In this document: one piece after another, positions 10,784 to 21,552 of the stretch
Position numbering within the stretch: the first letter of the stretch is position 1
Layout: each line of letters starts with the position of its first letter
Origin: Cerrena zonata
Lineage: Eukaryota > Basidiomycota > Agaricomycetes > Polyporales > Cerrenaceae
NCBI GenBank assembly: GCA_038087015.1
Contig: JASBNA010000006.1
Coordinates: 1,178,001 to 1,242,000 of the forward strand
Direction of reading: 5' to 3'
DNA length: 64,000 nucleotides
Program-made: the position numbers and the translations under genes
The notes under the pieces: generated by a model
The model's input: only the letters and a program-made list of their open reading frames with translations
The model's database searches: none
What the model was told of the DNA's origin: nothing

Positions 10784-12282
10784 TTCTCCCTATTCCCATC
10801 TCTTTTCCTTTCAATAATAGTTCAGGTTGGATAATCCATATTCCCCTCCAATACTGACAGAATTGCCTGTAACTGCTGACTTTTCAAAGTCAATACGTAT
10901 TCTTATCCTTCGCAATGTTGTTTTTCGCTGTCTATGCCTTGTTTTCGCAATATTTGCTTGTTCATTCTCTGTACGATGTATAATTTTCCTACGATAACCT
11001 TACGAATCATGACAACCAAATTTTTTGAGTTCAGTGCTGTGTCAATCATGCTTAATTCTCCGAGACATCGTTGCCAGGTAACATTACCCCATATGCGAGT
11101 TTTCATTAAAGCGTTCTGGGTGTGAGGTCTATTCCGCGTCGTCAACAAGGTCTTGATTCATTAATCGTTCCGTTTCTCTCAGCGGGACGAGATAACGCTG
11201 GACCACCTTTGCCGCATCCTCCATTCTCCAACGTCTCCCGTTCTTTCTCCGTAAGGGATATGTTTGTTAATTAATAATGGCGGGGGCGGGTCACCCTGGT
11301 AATCTCCTGGACGAACCTTTAGGGATGCAGGTGTAATTCCGCGTTGTCAAAAAATTCATTGTGTTCTTCTATTTGTAATTCGTCATGACACAGAGCGATC
11401 TCTCCGTCTGCGTTTGTTTCATGTCGGGATAGTTTTTTTGCCTCCTGCCAAGGTGTTTGGTTTTAATAAACAAGTTACGATACGCTTTCTTATCCCCTCC
11501 CGAAATCCGCAGAGCCATCCATCCACAGCCCACAACTAATTGAAGTGGTTTTCTTTATACCTGCTGGTCAGACTTCCATTCTTATAAAACTCCCAGCTTG
11601 CCGCTCAAAACCAACTTACCCAGACCTCCCCTCAGATCACATCACTTCACAAACCAAACCCAAACTGTAGTAAACGCAACTAGATTTAGCATCCAATATA
11701 AATCTACCATATCTTTATCAAGAATAATTGCTACGAGCATTAAGTGAGCGGAATACAAGCGAGAGTTGGATGATGTCAACGTCGTAAAAAGCAATGGTAC
11801 GTAGCAAAAAAGAAAAAATTGCACCACAGGCAATTTTTTATATACAACATATAAAATGATCAACATTACCCATACCCATCAAAGTGAGCATGGATGAGAA
11901 TGAGAAGGTGTGTTGTGCGTGGTATATGAGTACCTGAGAAACGTGATGGATAACGGGTGGGGGGCCGGCAGGTACAAGAAAGAATGCAGGTGAGGATTGA
12001 GGAGGATGGGTATGAGACAGTCTAGAGAGAGGGAGAGGAGTGGTATGATAACAGAGAGACGAATGTTTAAACACTCGGAGCCCTTCGCTGAAGGAAGGGC
12101 CAAGGGGTCAAAAGTCGGTGAGTCGACACCGGTGTTTGTCTTGTAGAGCATGGGGACTTGTCATACGAAGACGAAGGGAAGGAAAGACCGGCCCGTCGAG
12201 ACGGGAGAGAGGATATAAGGACAGGAAGCAGGAGATGTGGTATGGATGACGGAGGAGGGAAGGTAGCCAGAACGTAGTGGGT
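10784..12282. other. Intergenic region, 1.5 kb, no gene seen
   Basis: AT-rich, with only short chance frames. A 15-base motif (ATTCCGCGTCGTCAA) at 11131-11145 recurs with one change at 11336-11350 in the same orientation; this may be chance. The right end is the 3' region of the minus-strand SH3 gene. Confidence 0.5.
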
Positions 12283-13425
12283 TTAGAAGTTGGACCAGGA
12301 GATGACATCTTGACGCGATCCTGACCCAGCGTCCATGTTAACGGTGACGCCTAAACTGGAAGTTCGAAGAGGTCGGTCGGTGCGAAGGCCAGGTGAAGGT
12401 TTGACGAAACACCATGCGGGGAGGGCGCCCATCTCGACTACACCGCCGAATCCGTCTCGGCCTACAATACACCAACCGTCGTCGAACGAGTTGATAACTA
12501 CATAAGGAAATCGTCAGTATGAAATAAGATACCGGTGGGGATTGGAGGGTATGGAAGAAAGATCGTAGACGCACCAGTAACACGTTCTCCAACGCTGATA
12601 ACAAGTTCATCAGGCAAAACAGGATTGAAAATCTGCCTAATCTTCCTCGTCGTACCGCCTCCAGCAGTGATCACAGCCCCACTCGAAGCCGTCGTCGCAA
12701 CACTAGCAACGCTAAACCTCCTCGAGTTGACACTAAGGAAGGAATTCCTAGCACTGGAAAGGAAAGAGGCGACACTGGACCGACGGGAGCCGCCACTATC
12801 ACCGATGGGCGGTGGAGGAGCTAGTGAGTCGCCCTCGCCCATGAAGGGCGCGAAGGGACGGGGGAGAGTCCCTTCTTGAGCATGATGTTGCATGATCTCT
12901 TCGCGTGTTGCGTTGGGGCGAAGAGGCATGACGATTCCCGAGCCTTCGAGCTTGGATCGGGAGAATTGGTTGGCTGGGTTGATGCCGAATCCGGGCGCAT
13001 TGCTATTGACAGATGGGTGTTAAGAAGGATGTTTTGTATACAATGGCAGGAGATATAAGAAGACATGACATGTCATGAATGTCATGGTGTCATAATGACA
13101 GGAACAACCAAAAGTATATCCGAGTGCAGCCTAAACAAAACAAAACGGACACACACCTATCCTTTGGCTCTTCACCCTCTTTCGAAACCCCACGTACGTT
13201 CAAAAACGCAGACGCACGCTTATCACCTCGACTGCGACTCTGTCTCTTTCGATACCAACGGATACCTACCCAAAGGGCCGCACCAACACCCAACAAACAT
13301 GCAATGACGACGCCAACGATCGTGATAGGCGTCAACTTGTTTGTTGAAGCTGAGCCTTGGACGGGGATGAAGTCGCGGGCGGTGAGGTTCTCGGGTGAGG
13401 AAGGAGAGATGATTGAGGGAGCCAT
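12283..13425 (-). CDS. Single-pass membrane protein with C-terminal SH3 domain
   Basis: Three exons on the minus strand (13425-13157, 13002-12575, 12497-12283) sum to 912 bases and 303 residues in one frame. A short N-terminal part leads into one clear membrane helix at residues about 32-54 (TIVGVVIACLLGVGAALWVG) followed by basic stop-transfer residues (RWYRKR). A Ser- and Pro-rich cytosolic region comes next. The C-terminus is an SH3 domain: DELVISVGERVTV, the acidic DDGW loop joined across the last splice site, and GALPAWCF in place of the usual P..Y strand. SH3 domains bind proline-rich peptides, so the protein probably anchors a partner at a membrane. No enzymatic domain is seen. It resembles Sho1-type topology only in having a membrane part plus an SH3 domain; Sho1 has four helices, so this is not Sho1. 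A TATA-like site and CATTG repeats lie upstream. Confidence 0.85.
13064..13077. repeat. Perfect 14-base palindrome inside an intron
   Basis: CATGACATGTCATG is self-complementary and is followed by further GTCAT copies to about 13102. It lies in the first intron of the SH3 membrane protein gene. A role is not known. Confidence 0.6.
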
Positions 13426-13461
13426 AACGTTTTAATGAGGTCTAACGTTCAGAAGTGGGGC

Positions 13462-13469
13462 GTATATAT
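13462..13469 (-). promoter_or_regulatory. TATA-like element of the SH3 membrane protein gene
   Basis: GTATATAT about 37 bases before the minus-strand ATG at 13425. The call rests on position and composition only. Confidence 0.35.
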
Positions 13470-13483
13470 GTGGTTTAAGTGCC

Positions 13484-13527
13484 GGGCAATGGGCAATGAG
13501 GAACAGGCAATGAGCAATGGACAATGA
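13484..13527 (-). repeat. Short direct repeats of CATTG upstream of the SH3 gene
   Basis: Read on the gene's strand, five CATTG units occur within 44 bases (CATTGT, CATTGC, CATTGC, CATTGC, CATTGC with small spacers), and a sixth lies near 13545-13551. They sit 60-125 bases before the ATG, where regulators usually bind. Confidence 0.55.
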
Positions 13528-15336
13528 AAGCCAAATGGGATGGGTTGACAATGGTTTAAGATAATCTCCGAATGTTAATGACAAAAAACGGACGGGTCGT
13601 GTAATCTTGGGTCTTGTCAATGAGCAAGGGGGGGTCGGAACCTCAAAAAAGGAGTGGAGGTTGGAAAAGAGTGACAGGGAGGGTCGGGCTTGTGGAGCTA
13701 GTGAGCGGCGAATGTGAGCGGCAGGGCTACCGTGAATGAAGCGAGGGCTATGGAGGGGGGCAAGCGGATAGCAGTTTCAGAAGAGAAGCCTTTCACTCCT
13801 TGATTTTTCTGCGTCCCGAGTTTGATGGGCAGTGTCGAAAGAGTGGCTGCACAGAGGGACGGTTTGTTTTTAGAAAAAAGGAGAGTGAGGAGGAGGCTTG
13901 GGGGAGACAGAACTGGAACAGGCCTCGTACGGGGATCACGGTAGCATGCAAAGGAGCACGAGAGGGAACAGAGGCTGAGGCTGAGGGGAGACGCGTTGGT
14001 CGTCGTGCTCGACTGCGATTGCCTGCTCCAACTGGGGGAGCCGGTTGTTACGGCGGGAGATCCTCTCCAAACATCCTTTTCCGGAAGGCGTAGTCGTTCG
14101 CACACTCTTCGATCAATACCTTATATCCCATCCGAGACATCGCGCAGAACAGGGAGGGGAGAGGGAGGAGAACGACGTCGAGCAGTGGGAGGTATATATG
14201 TAGGACGAGCGGTATCGTAAATGCCAACGAATACACACACTCAATACACTAGTACCCTGACGTTTTCCTCTAACGGGCACATCAGTCCGCCAATAATCAC
14301 AGAGACAAGGCATATTTGGCATGGCGTTCCAGATCCCGAGCACTGCAGCAGTCGTCACAATGCACGTTGGAGACCGACACTCTGGGAAACTCGACCCTCG
14401 AGGATTGGAATTATAGACTTCGAACTGCTCTCAGGCACAAACAGAATCAATCGAAGCTTCCAAACAAAATCGATAGAGCAAAACACCATTTTTTGCATTC
14501 TCTAATACACGAGAAAGTAGGAAAGGACGAGGGAACCCAGCCGTGATATCCTAGGCACGTACTACGTACAGCACAACGAAAAGTAAAGGAAGACTATGTA
14601 TAATGTAAATTGCATTACGAATTGATGCAAAATGCAATACGCAGGAGGAGGGGGGGATGCAGTCACGATAAAATACGACCTAGCGGGGATGAAAACCGGG
14701 CTACTCTCTCATTCCTACTCCATCACTGAACAAAAAAAGAAAAAAGAAAAAGCACATTCAAAAGGGGGGTGATCATATCCAGGACCAGCCACCTATAAAT
14801 AATAGAGGCCGCTGAGCCTGGTGGGAGGGGTAATAAGTTTGGTAAACAATGCGTGTGAGGCAGCGGGGCGGCGGTCTGGAGATGAAGCAACGCGACAAGG
14901 AAGTGTACATGAAAGCATATAAAAAAGATCAAGAAGATAAAATGGAAATCGGGGGCGAAAAAGAAAGTAGATGGAGTGGGTGTGGGAGGGGAGAGGTATT
15001 GGACCAGATATACTCGAGTGCAATAAGGCTAAGATAAGGATATGGATAGATTCAACACAATCGTGAACCAATCAAGGGGGAGGGGGTTAGGGTGGTGTCG
15101 AGTAAATGGGCAATAATGGAGCCAATCATACAGGGGATCTCGGATCGTGAACCAAAAAGCAAGTAACTAGGAAAGTACCGGATGGGCAGTGGGGTTAAGG
15201 AATGGAAGGAAGCTGCCCATGAGTTAAAGGGGAGCGTTGGAAGCCAATGTGTTCAAGAATTGTTCGACCAAAGTCAGGGCATTGCAGAGTGGGTCGGGAA
15301 TTTACAAGGTTGTGGGTGGTGAGTTGTAGAGGGTCT
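13528..15336. other. Intergenic region between two membrane protein genes
   Basis: Promoter side of the SH3 gene and 3' side of the next minus-strand gene. It contains purine-rich tracts and short frames. A 30-residue minus-strand frame beginning MSRMGYKVLIEEC near 14139 stops quickly and has no clear splice partner, so it is not called. Confidence 0.45.
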
Positions 15337-16758
15337 TTAAGCAAAGGGAGGCTTGGGGAAGTCACGGATAGTAGCAGCATCATCCTGATCCTCCGTCAAT
15401 CCGCTCATCCCACTCACGCCCGAGTATCGTGTACTAATACTCGGATGGAAACTCGCTACTCTTAATCTCTCCTCGACCTCCTCCTGAGTGAGGTTCAATG
15501 CAGCAATCAAACTCTTCATCGCATGTTCGTTACCCAACGGGTTACTCGACGTCGAGTCACTCTGAGCGTGTCCCTTCAACAATTTAGGGATCCCAGCAGC
15601 AGCTTCGTCCGAGAACGGATCCGCCGCCGAAGCAACACGAGTCTGAGTATCGCTAGTACTAGCCCCAGCAGAACTCATCGTCCTCGCCCTCGTAACAGTA
15701 GAAATGCGAGACACACGACTGGCACTACGCGAATGACGTCCGGTAGCAGCAGCAGTACTATTACTCCTGCTTCTCGCGCCACGACTCGTCGAACGACCAA
15801 TTTCCTGAGCACCAAAGAAGGGATTAGCCCCACTCTTGCGACGGTCTTCCACGGCTGCGTAATCGGAGAATGGATTCTTGGTATCGACGGTATGAGCGGC
15901 TTGAGGTTCCTCGACAGTGAGCACTTCCGCAGATTCCCATCGGTGGATAACCGAAGTCATCGCGGGCGGCGTAGGCTTAGCAACCCCAGTAGGGGAAATG
16001 GCTCCAGATACCGAACGAAGAGAGAGGAACGAATCGTCTCCAACAGTCTCTCCGTCCCAGGAGATCCCACTATCCTGACGATGCACGAACGGTTTCTCAG
16101 GCTGAGCGAGCTCTTCAGCCAACCCAGGGCGGTATTTCGAGAATTCCAACGGTGGGAGGTCAAATCCATGTTCCTCCAACGCTCTCGCAGTCCTCGTCGT
16201 CCGCATACTGTTCGTCTTCTTGAACATCCCACCAAAGTTTTTCTCATCTTCCTCCGCCTGACTCTTATGTTTATTCTCCCATGTATCTTCTCCTCCTCCG
16301 TCCTCGTCCAATCGATTCCAATTGCGCTCATGTCCTTGGTCAGCGCCGGGGGCGTTGCGCGCTCGGGACTTTTGTCCTGCTGGTCGTTTGATCCACCAGT
16401 AGAGAACAAAGATGATCACACCTGCACCGACGAATGCGCCGATACAGGCAGCGACGACGGTGCCGATCGATGGTTCAGAGCGTGAAGCAGACTGAGCGGT
16501 GGCAGTCTGAGAGGCGACTTCAGATGATGATGTGGACGAGGCCTGAAAGGAAGTTAGGGTGATGGCGCCGTCACCAGCAAGGGGAGGGGCAGAGACAGCT
16601 GCTGTTCCAGTGGGGACATCTGTTGCAAGAACAAGAGTACCTGCAGCCTCTGTTTCTGAGAGGGCTACGCCTCCTCCGGTTACACCAGAGAAGGTTGGGA
16701 TGACGGTTGGGGCTTGACGGGCGACGATACGATTATGTTGCCTGCGAGTGACAGGCAT
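15337..16758 (-). CDS. Single-pass membrane protein with NPF motifs, intronless
   Basis: An uninterrupted minus-strand frame of 473 residues begins at the ATG at 16758; the frame extends five codons further without another ATG. The first 100 residues are Thr/Ser/Ala-rich, as in O-glycosylated fungal surface proteins. A single membrane helix follows at residues about 103-125 (TVVAACIGAFVGAGVIIFVL) with a basic stop (KRPAGQKSR). The long C-terminal part is cytosolic and disordered, and contains KNPFSDY, ANPFFG and ADPFSD; the first two are NPF motifs, which EH-domain endocytosis proteins bind. The topology resembles fungal wall-stress sensors, but no cysteine-rich WSC domain is present and the function is unknown. 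Its neighbour to the left is another single-pass protein, with an SH3 domain. The antisense strand has long open frames that are shadows. Confidence 0.8.
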   Translation of the reverse strand: MPVTRRQHNRIVARQAPTVIPTFSGVTGGGVALSETEAAGTLVLATDVPTGTAAVSAPPLAGDGAITLTSFQASSTSSSEVASQTATAQSASRSEPSIGTVVAACIGAFVGAGVIIFVLYWWIKRPAGQKSRARNAPGADQGHERNWNRLDEDGGGEDTWENKHKSQAEEDEKNFGGMFKKTNSMRTTRTARALEEHGFDLPPLEFSKYRPGLAEELAQPEKPFVHRQDSGISWDGETVGDDSFLSLRSVSGAISPTGVAKPTPPAMTSVIHRWESAEVLTVEEPQAAHTVDTKNPFSDYAAVEDRRKSGANPFFGAQEIGRSTSRGARSRSNSTAAATGRHSRSASRVSRISTVTRARTMSSAGASTSDTQTRVASAADPFSDEAAAGIPKLLKGHAQSDSTSSNPLGNEHAMKSLIAALNLTQEEVEERLRVASFHPSISTRYSGVSGMSGLTEDQDDAATIRDFPKPPFA

Positions 16759-19700
16759 GGTTGGCGATAGCAAAAGACTGTGATGGTGGAAAGAGCGACG
16801 GCAGTAAGAGCATACAGGGAGGCAAGAGAGGTCGGCCTAAAAGCGAGAAGGCTAAGAATGGAAGAGGCTCTGCTGTCTCTCGCGGTCAGTGTTTGTTCGG
16901 GTACCAAAGCAACAGAGGTGCTCACCAGTTAATTATCTGGTGAATAACGAGAACATGCAATGTGTGCAGTGGGGGAGTGGGGTGGAGTGTAAAAGACAGA
17001 CCAAAAGAGACAAAAACACCTCTTCTCTTCCTTCCTCTGGGAGCGGAAACAGACAAGAAACACAGCAGGGTGTGTTGTTGTGTTCTGAGGACTGAAAGCA
17101 GTGTGGAAATACGAGTTTCACGTCTCGCACACCGGTCACATCTCCGTGCTTTGATCCCGACTGCCTTTTCAGGATCCCTCCCCGCCCATCTCCGCTGCTG
17201 CCAGGCAACCGCCGTGCGGCAGGTCCGACTACTAGGCCAAGCTGGGTTGGGTCCTGTAAGCAGTGTTGACCTACAGGAAAGTCGGGAGATGTAAGGTACT
17301 GACGGGTACTGAAAATCAATTGGAAATCCGTACTTCAAATTGAAGGATATGCTGGAATTTGTAGACCTTGAGGAAGAGGGAGGGAACGTGCTCTTCGAGC
17401 TGCATATTCTATCGGGACCCATGTATTAATACTAGGTATATTGGGCAACGATCGAGGATGTCGGTGTGAAACACGATGCAGGAGGAGTAATAGTATGAAA
17501 AACATCAGATTGGATCCCTTCATGGGAATTCGACATGAGTAAACATTTTTAAAAGAGGAGTGATGAGGTCGAGGGTATCGAGAGGAGTACATGCAAGATA
17601 TTGTTATGGTAGTCGTTCTGAGGTACAGGTATTTATATAGCTCCACTTCTCGTACAGCTAGAAACAAGGAGACCCTTTCAGGAAACAAACTCTAACAGTG
17701 ACACACAGATGTGTGATAAAGACAGGAGAATTACTTCTTATGTACTTCGAGCATCCGTTTATGGAAATTGAAATTCGATGGAAGGAGGTAAGAAGTCGGT
17801 CAATATCGAAAGACATGGAAAATTGAGTAGGAACAATCTACGAAGGTGATGGAGAAATGTGAGATGAAACATAAAGCAAGATGTTGGGATTGAAGTCAGA
17901 CGTATATCGGGATGAGGTTAGTATGTCAGGTCCGGGGACGTACGGAAGACCCTTGAAGACGTAGACGGAATTGAAACAGATGGCTATATATACCCACTTG
18001 TTTCTCAACTTCTTCAAGTTCCTGTGTTGGCATAGGTTTCAAGGCATCCAAGTACTGCCAAATGAACATCCTACTATCCTCCACAAGTTCAACATGTCCA
18101 CCCGGGTCCCGGAAGTCTCCGACCGGACTTCTAGAAACTTTTATTCTCCGACCCAAATGCCAGCTTACATACCCTCTTCCTCACTTTCATGTTCACAGCT
18201 GATGTTCTTTTCCACAGCTTCACAAACTTCCAGGTCTACGGGGCTATCATGGTGATTTGCCTTGAGGCTTGCTTGCCACCATTCTACATGTCAACGAACT
18301 CAATATGCGGGCACACGACTGTGGAACAGCTGATCACTAGCACTGCGTACGCTTGGAAATAGGGGGTACATTGACTGCAGCGTACTTGCTTAGGTTCTGG
18401 CTTGGTCAAGTTGATGGTGATGAACCACTAAACACCTCGGACGATCCGGGTCGCTCCCCTCCACGGTCTCAAACATCTAAACGACCCCATCTTTTGATTA
18501 ATCGAATGCTATCTCGTACTCGGAACACTATCTTCATGATATCAACCCGTAACTCCTGGTGACATGTTAACATCTTGCTATACGGAACAAAAGATGACAG
18601 TTCCATCACCCCACATCTGTTCTCGTCAGTCCTACATGTTCGATGACCTAAAACAGGTCTTCTGACATATACTTATAGGTACTCGGACCTTTTTGTCACC
18701 CTACCCCAGAAGCAAGAATCATGACTCTTCTTTACCGTAAATATGTACCTCTCCCTACTTCGCGGCTTCTAATAAAGATTTGTCGAAGACCCCGACCAAA
18801 CTCATCCTAGTACCAAATATAGCTCTAGCCTATAGGTCCTCTGGTGCTTATTCTGGCAGCCCTCTTCGGTTTGCCTTCGTCGTGTGGCCACCCCTTCTGA
18901 CGCCGACGATTGTGTACGGAACGCTTTGGGGTGGAAGATCGCTCGGTTCGCAGCTCGCAAGGTTCAACATAAACGCTTCATTCCGTTCAAACCGGGATTC
19001 CTTGCGGTCGTTTTCTCCGATTGGGTTGGAATGAAACCTTATAGACCTGTAGACACTGTTGCGTCTTTGAACTCTCTGGGGACTGGAGGAGGTTACTATG
19101 CAAACAACTTACTTTTAGACACCCTGGCAGAGCATACTCGTCAACCAAGACAACAACAAAAACATATCAATCTTTGGAATTTGAATACGCCCCACCGAAC
19201 GCCGAACCCCGCGGACAGCCCCGTCATGGTAGTTGTTTTTCGTCCCGCTTGACCACTATTATTCCCATAGACAAACTGCGCTATTTTTCGCAAACTCTAC
19301 AGGGTTCAACTCCTTTGGCACTCCTCTGACCTCGTGGTTGGCTTGCAATATTATGTACAGTGGATGTTCGACGTTCATAAATCTTGAACTTCGTGCTTAC
19401 ATTGTTGGTATTACAATCCGTCTTGCGCTTTTTGTGATACTCTGATAGGTCGTGCTCCGGCGCCTTTCGGATTTATTTGAAGGTGCTGTATCCCCTTTAG
19501 GCGGTTTGGGATTGCAAAGGTCGTCGCTCTCTTCCCGAATGTTCATGATTTTAGGCAATCAGTTTGCTTGCCTAGGGTTTTTGAGCATTGGATTTGGGGT
19601 CTCTTTGGTCCTCACAATATCAACGATGTTGACAATTTTCTGCTGCGGTCCGCCACTGACAAGGATTTCCTCATTCCTCATTCATCTCTTCATCATACTT

Positions 19701-21552
19701 TGTTTTGATACCCAACTCATCTTCACGCGATACACGGGCTTGACTCTTCATGGAGAGCGTGTAGATCAGACATATCATCTAACAGGGATGCATTTTCAAT
19801 TGGATCTGCAGAACTATCTCCTGGGTAACGTACAGCGGGCGGGTTTTGTAGGTGTATATGTGTTTCACCCTATAAATTTGTATTTCGGTCAAGACCCCGG
19901 GCTTTGCAGGACAAGCTTAAGAAGATTGACGGGGGGTATCGATATGCTCACACTAGCACGAACACTACTTAGACACTCCACACCCCGTGAGGTGTTACTC
20001 CCATCTCCACTCTCTCCCCGCTCTTGTTCAAACGTCGAACGGATATTCGCTTGCCTACTGTCGGTATTAACCTCGAGGAGTCCGGATTTCTACACTCCGT
20101 CTAACGGTAAGAAACGAGACCGACGAAGGGCTGCGCGCTTCGACGTCATCAAGAAGACTCGAACACCCTTACCTCCACTGCTAATGGCAACATCCTGTCA
20201 CTTTCTTAATGTATTGATGGGGATGCGGCCAGTCTTTATTGATCCTTTTCATCGTTCATATAATATCCATAACTTGAAACCCAGCTGTGTTTTCCATTCC
20301 TGAGCTTGTAATTGTAACTACATATACACGCTACACAGCCTATAATATGCAAATCGGAGTTGCTTCAGCCTTCACTCATCCTAAGTAGACTTTCTAGTAC
20401 ACGCGGTGCGCAGGGTCAATGTTCCCATTCGTCCAGAGCAACGTGGAAGACCGGTGCAATATATGCCAAAAAGAGTGACAGTCCCTCCGAGCATCAAGAT
20501 ATCAGCATCAGCCAATCCATACTCCGCTGCTCGATGTCAAACTGCGAGTCCGGTCTCTTTCTTGCAGCCTATTTTACCGAGTCATTGATGGTGTAGGCAG
20601 TAGGCGTACCCTGAGACCGATGTTGTTTGAACGCCACAGGTTAGGCAAATACAACGTCTGGGGGACTGCGGTGGTGAGATGACTCGAGGTGTGAGAGATG
20701 GTTAGATGATAGAGATCGCTGGATGAGGATCTGGAGATGCACTACGCTTGGGATATTGGATCACGGTTAAATCTGTGAGCCATGCCTCGACGTGCCTGTG
20801 AGATCTGTTATGAGCGGGGACAATAAATATTGGCTTGGATCGTACTTGCATGTTCTCTGCTTCAGTTAAAGCAATTTGCATCCATCTCCCCCATATAGAC
20901 TGCGAACCCGTCCGAGTAGACTAAACCCTTTCCGTGCCTCCCAACCACTCACCGCGCCTCCTGCTACTCATTATCCACTACCATCTGCCAAACCCCTTCT
21001 CGCTCTCGTCCCACCACAAGCTCGAGGTTTAACAACGCTCGGTTAATTGTCTCTGATCATCTGGATCTCAATCTCTCATAGAGTATCGTAATATACTTCC
21101 GTTCTACCCAGCGGCGGCTTTCCCCCCACATCGCTTTCCGGGGCTTTACTCATCGCGGGTACGCCCAGTGCCATGTGCATATCCCTCTTTTTGATAATAT
21201 TGATACTGACAACCTGAGCCTAATAGCCTGAGAGATCGCCAAACGGCCGCTTCGAATTTCTCCTCGTCACTCCTCGAGTCGCGATCGCTGTCTCTTGCAC
21301 CTCTCTCCAAACGACGAGCAGGTCTCTATCCGGTTCTCCCGGTCTCTGACAGTTCGTTTGGTGTTGTGTACACTCACCTGCTGAATACGTACACTCCCCT
21401 TTGGAACTGCTGATTCAGACTTCGCCGGTCGGTATCTCCTTAGACGTCTACAAAGGTACGTGTGCGTCCGCACGTTGTCTCGTTCTCACCGTTTGGGGCT
21501 TCGGCCACTCATATCACCTCACTCAGACTTCACTCTCTTCCACACAATCACC
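16759..21552. other. Gene-poor 4.8-kb stretch with degenerate coding-like patches
   Basis: No complete gene can be supported. The left end is the promoter of the membrane protein gene. Minus-strand residues around 18156-18000 (GDFRDPGGHVELVEDSR and beyond) and plus-strand patches at about 18880-19230, 19290-19400 and 19500-19690 have composition like real exons, but they sit in different frames with stops between them and match no family I recognise. They may be a decayed gene or unrecognised exons. The right end, from about 20900, is the leader and promoter of the transcription factor gene. Confidence 0.4.

Noticed and set aside
13698..14105. Minus-strand ORF of 135 codons between the two membrane protein genes
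   Set aside because: Composition is random-like (Ser/Pro/Leu-rich from a purine-rich complement), with no start context or domain.
14048..14140. Short minus-strand frame beginning MSRMGYKVLIEEC
   Set aside because: It stops after 30 codons; splice sites that would extend it give introns that are too short or frames with no sense.
15523..16485. Long plus-strand ORF of 320 codons
   Set aside because: It is exactly antisense to the membrane protein gene and Ser/Arg-rich from the shadow of that coding strand; it has no independent domain or splice support.
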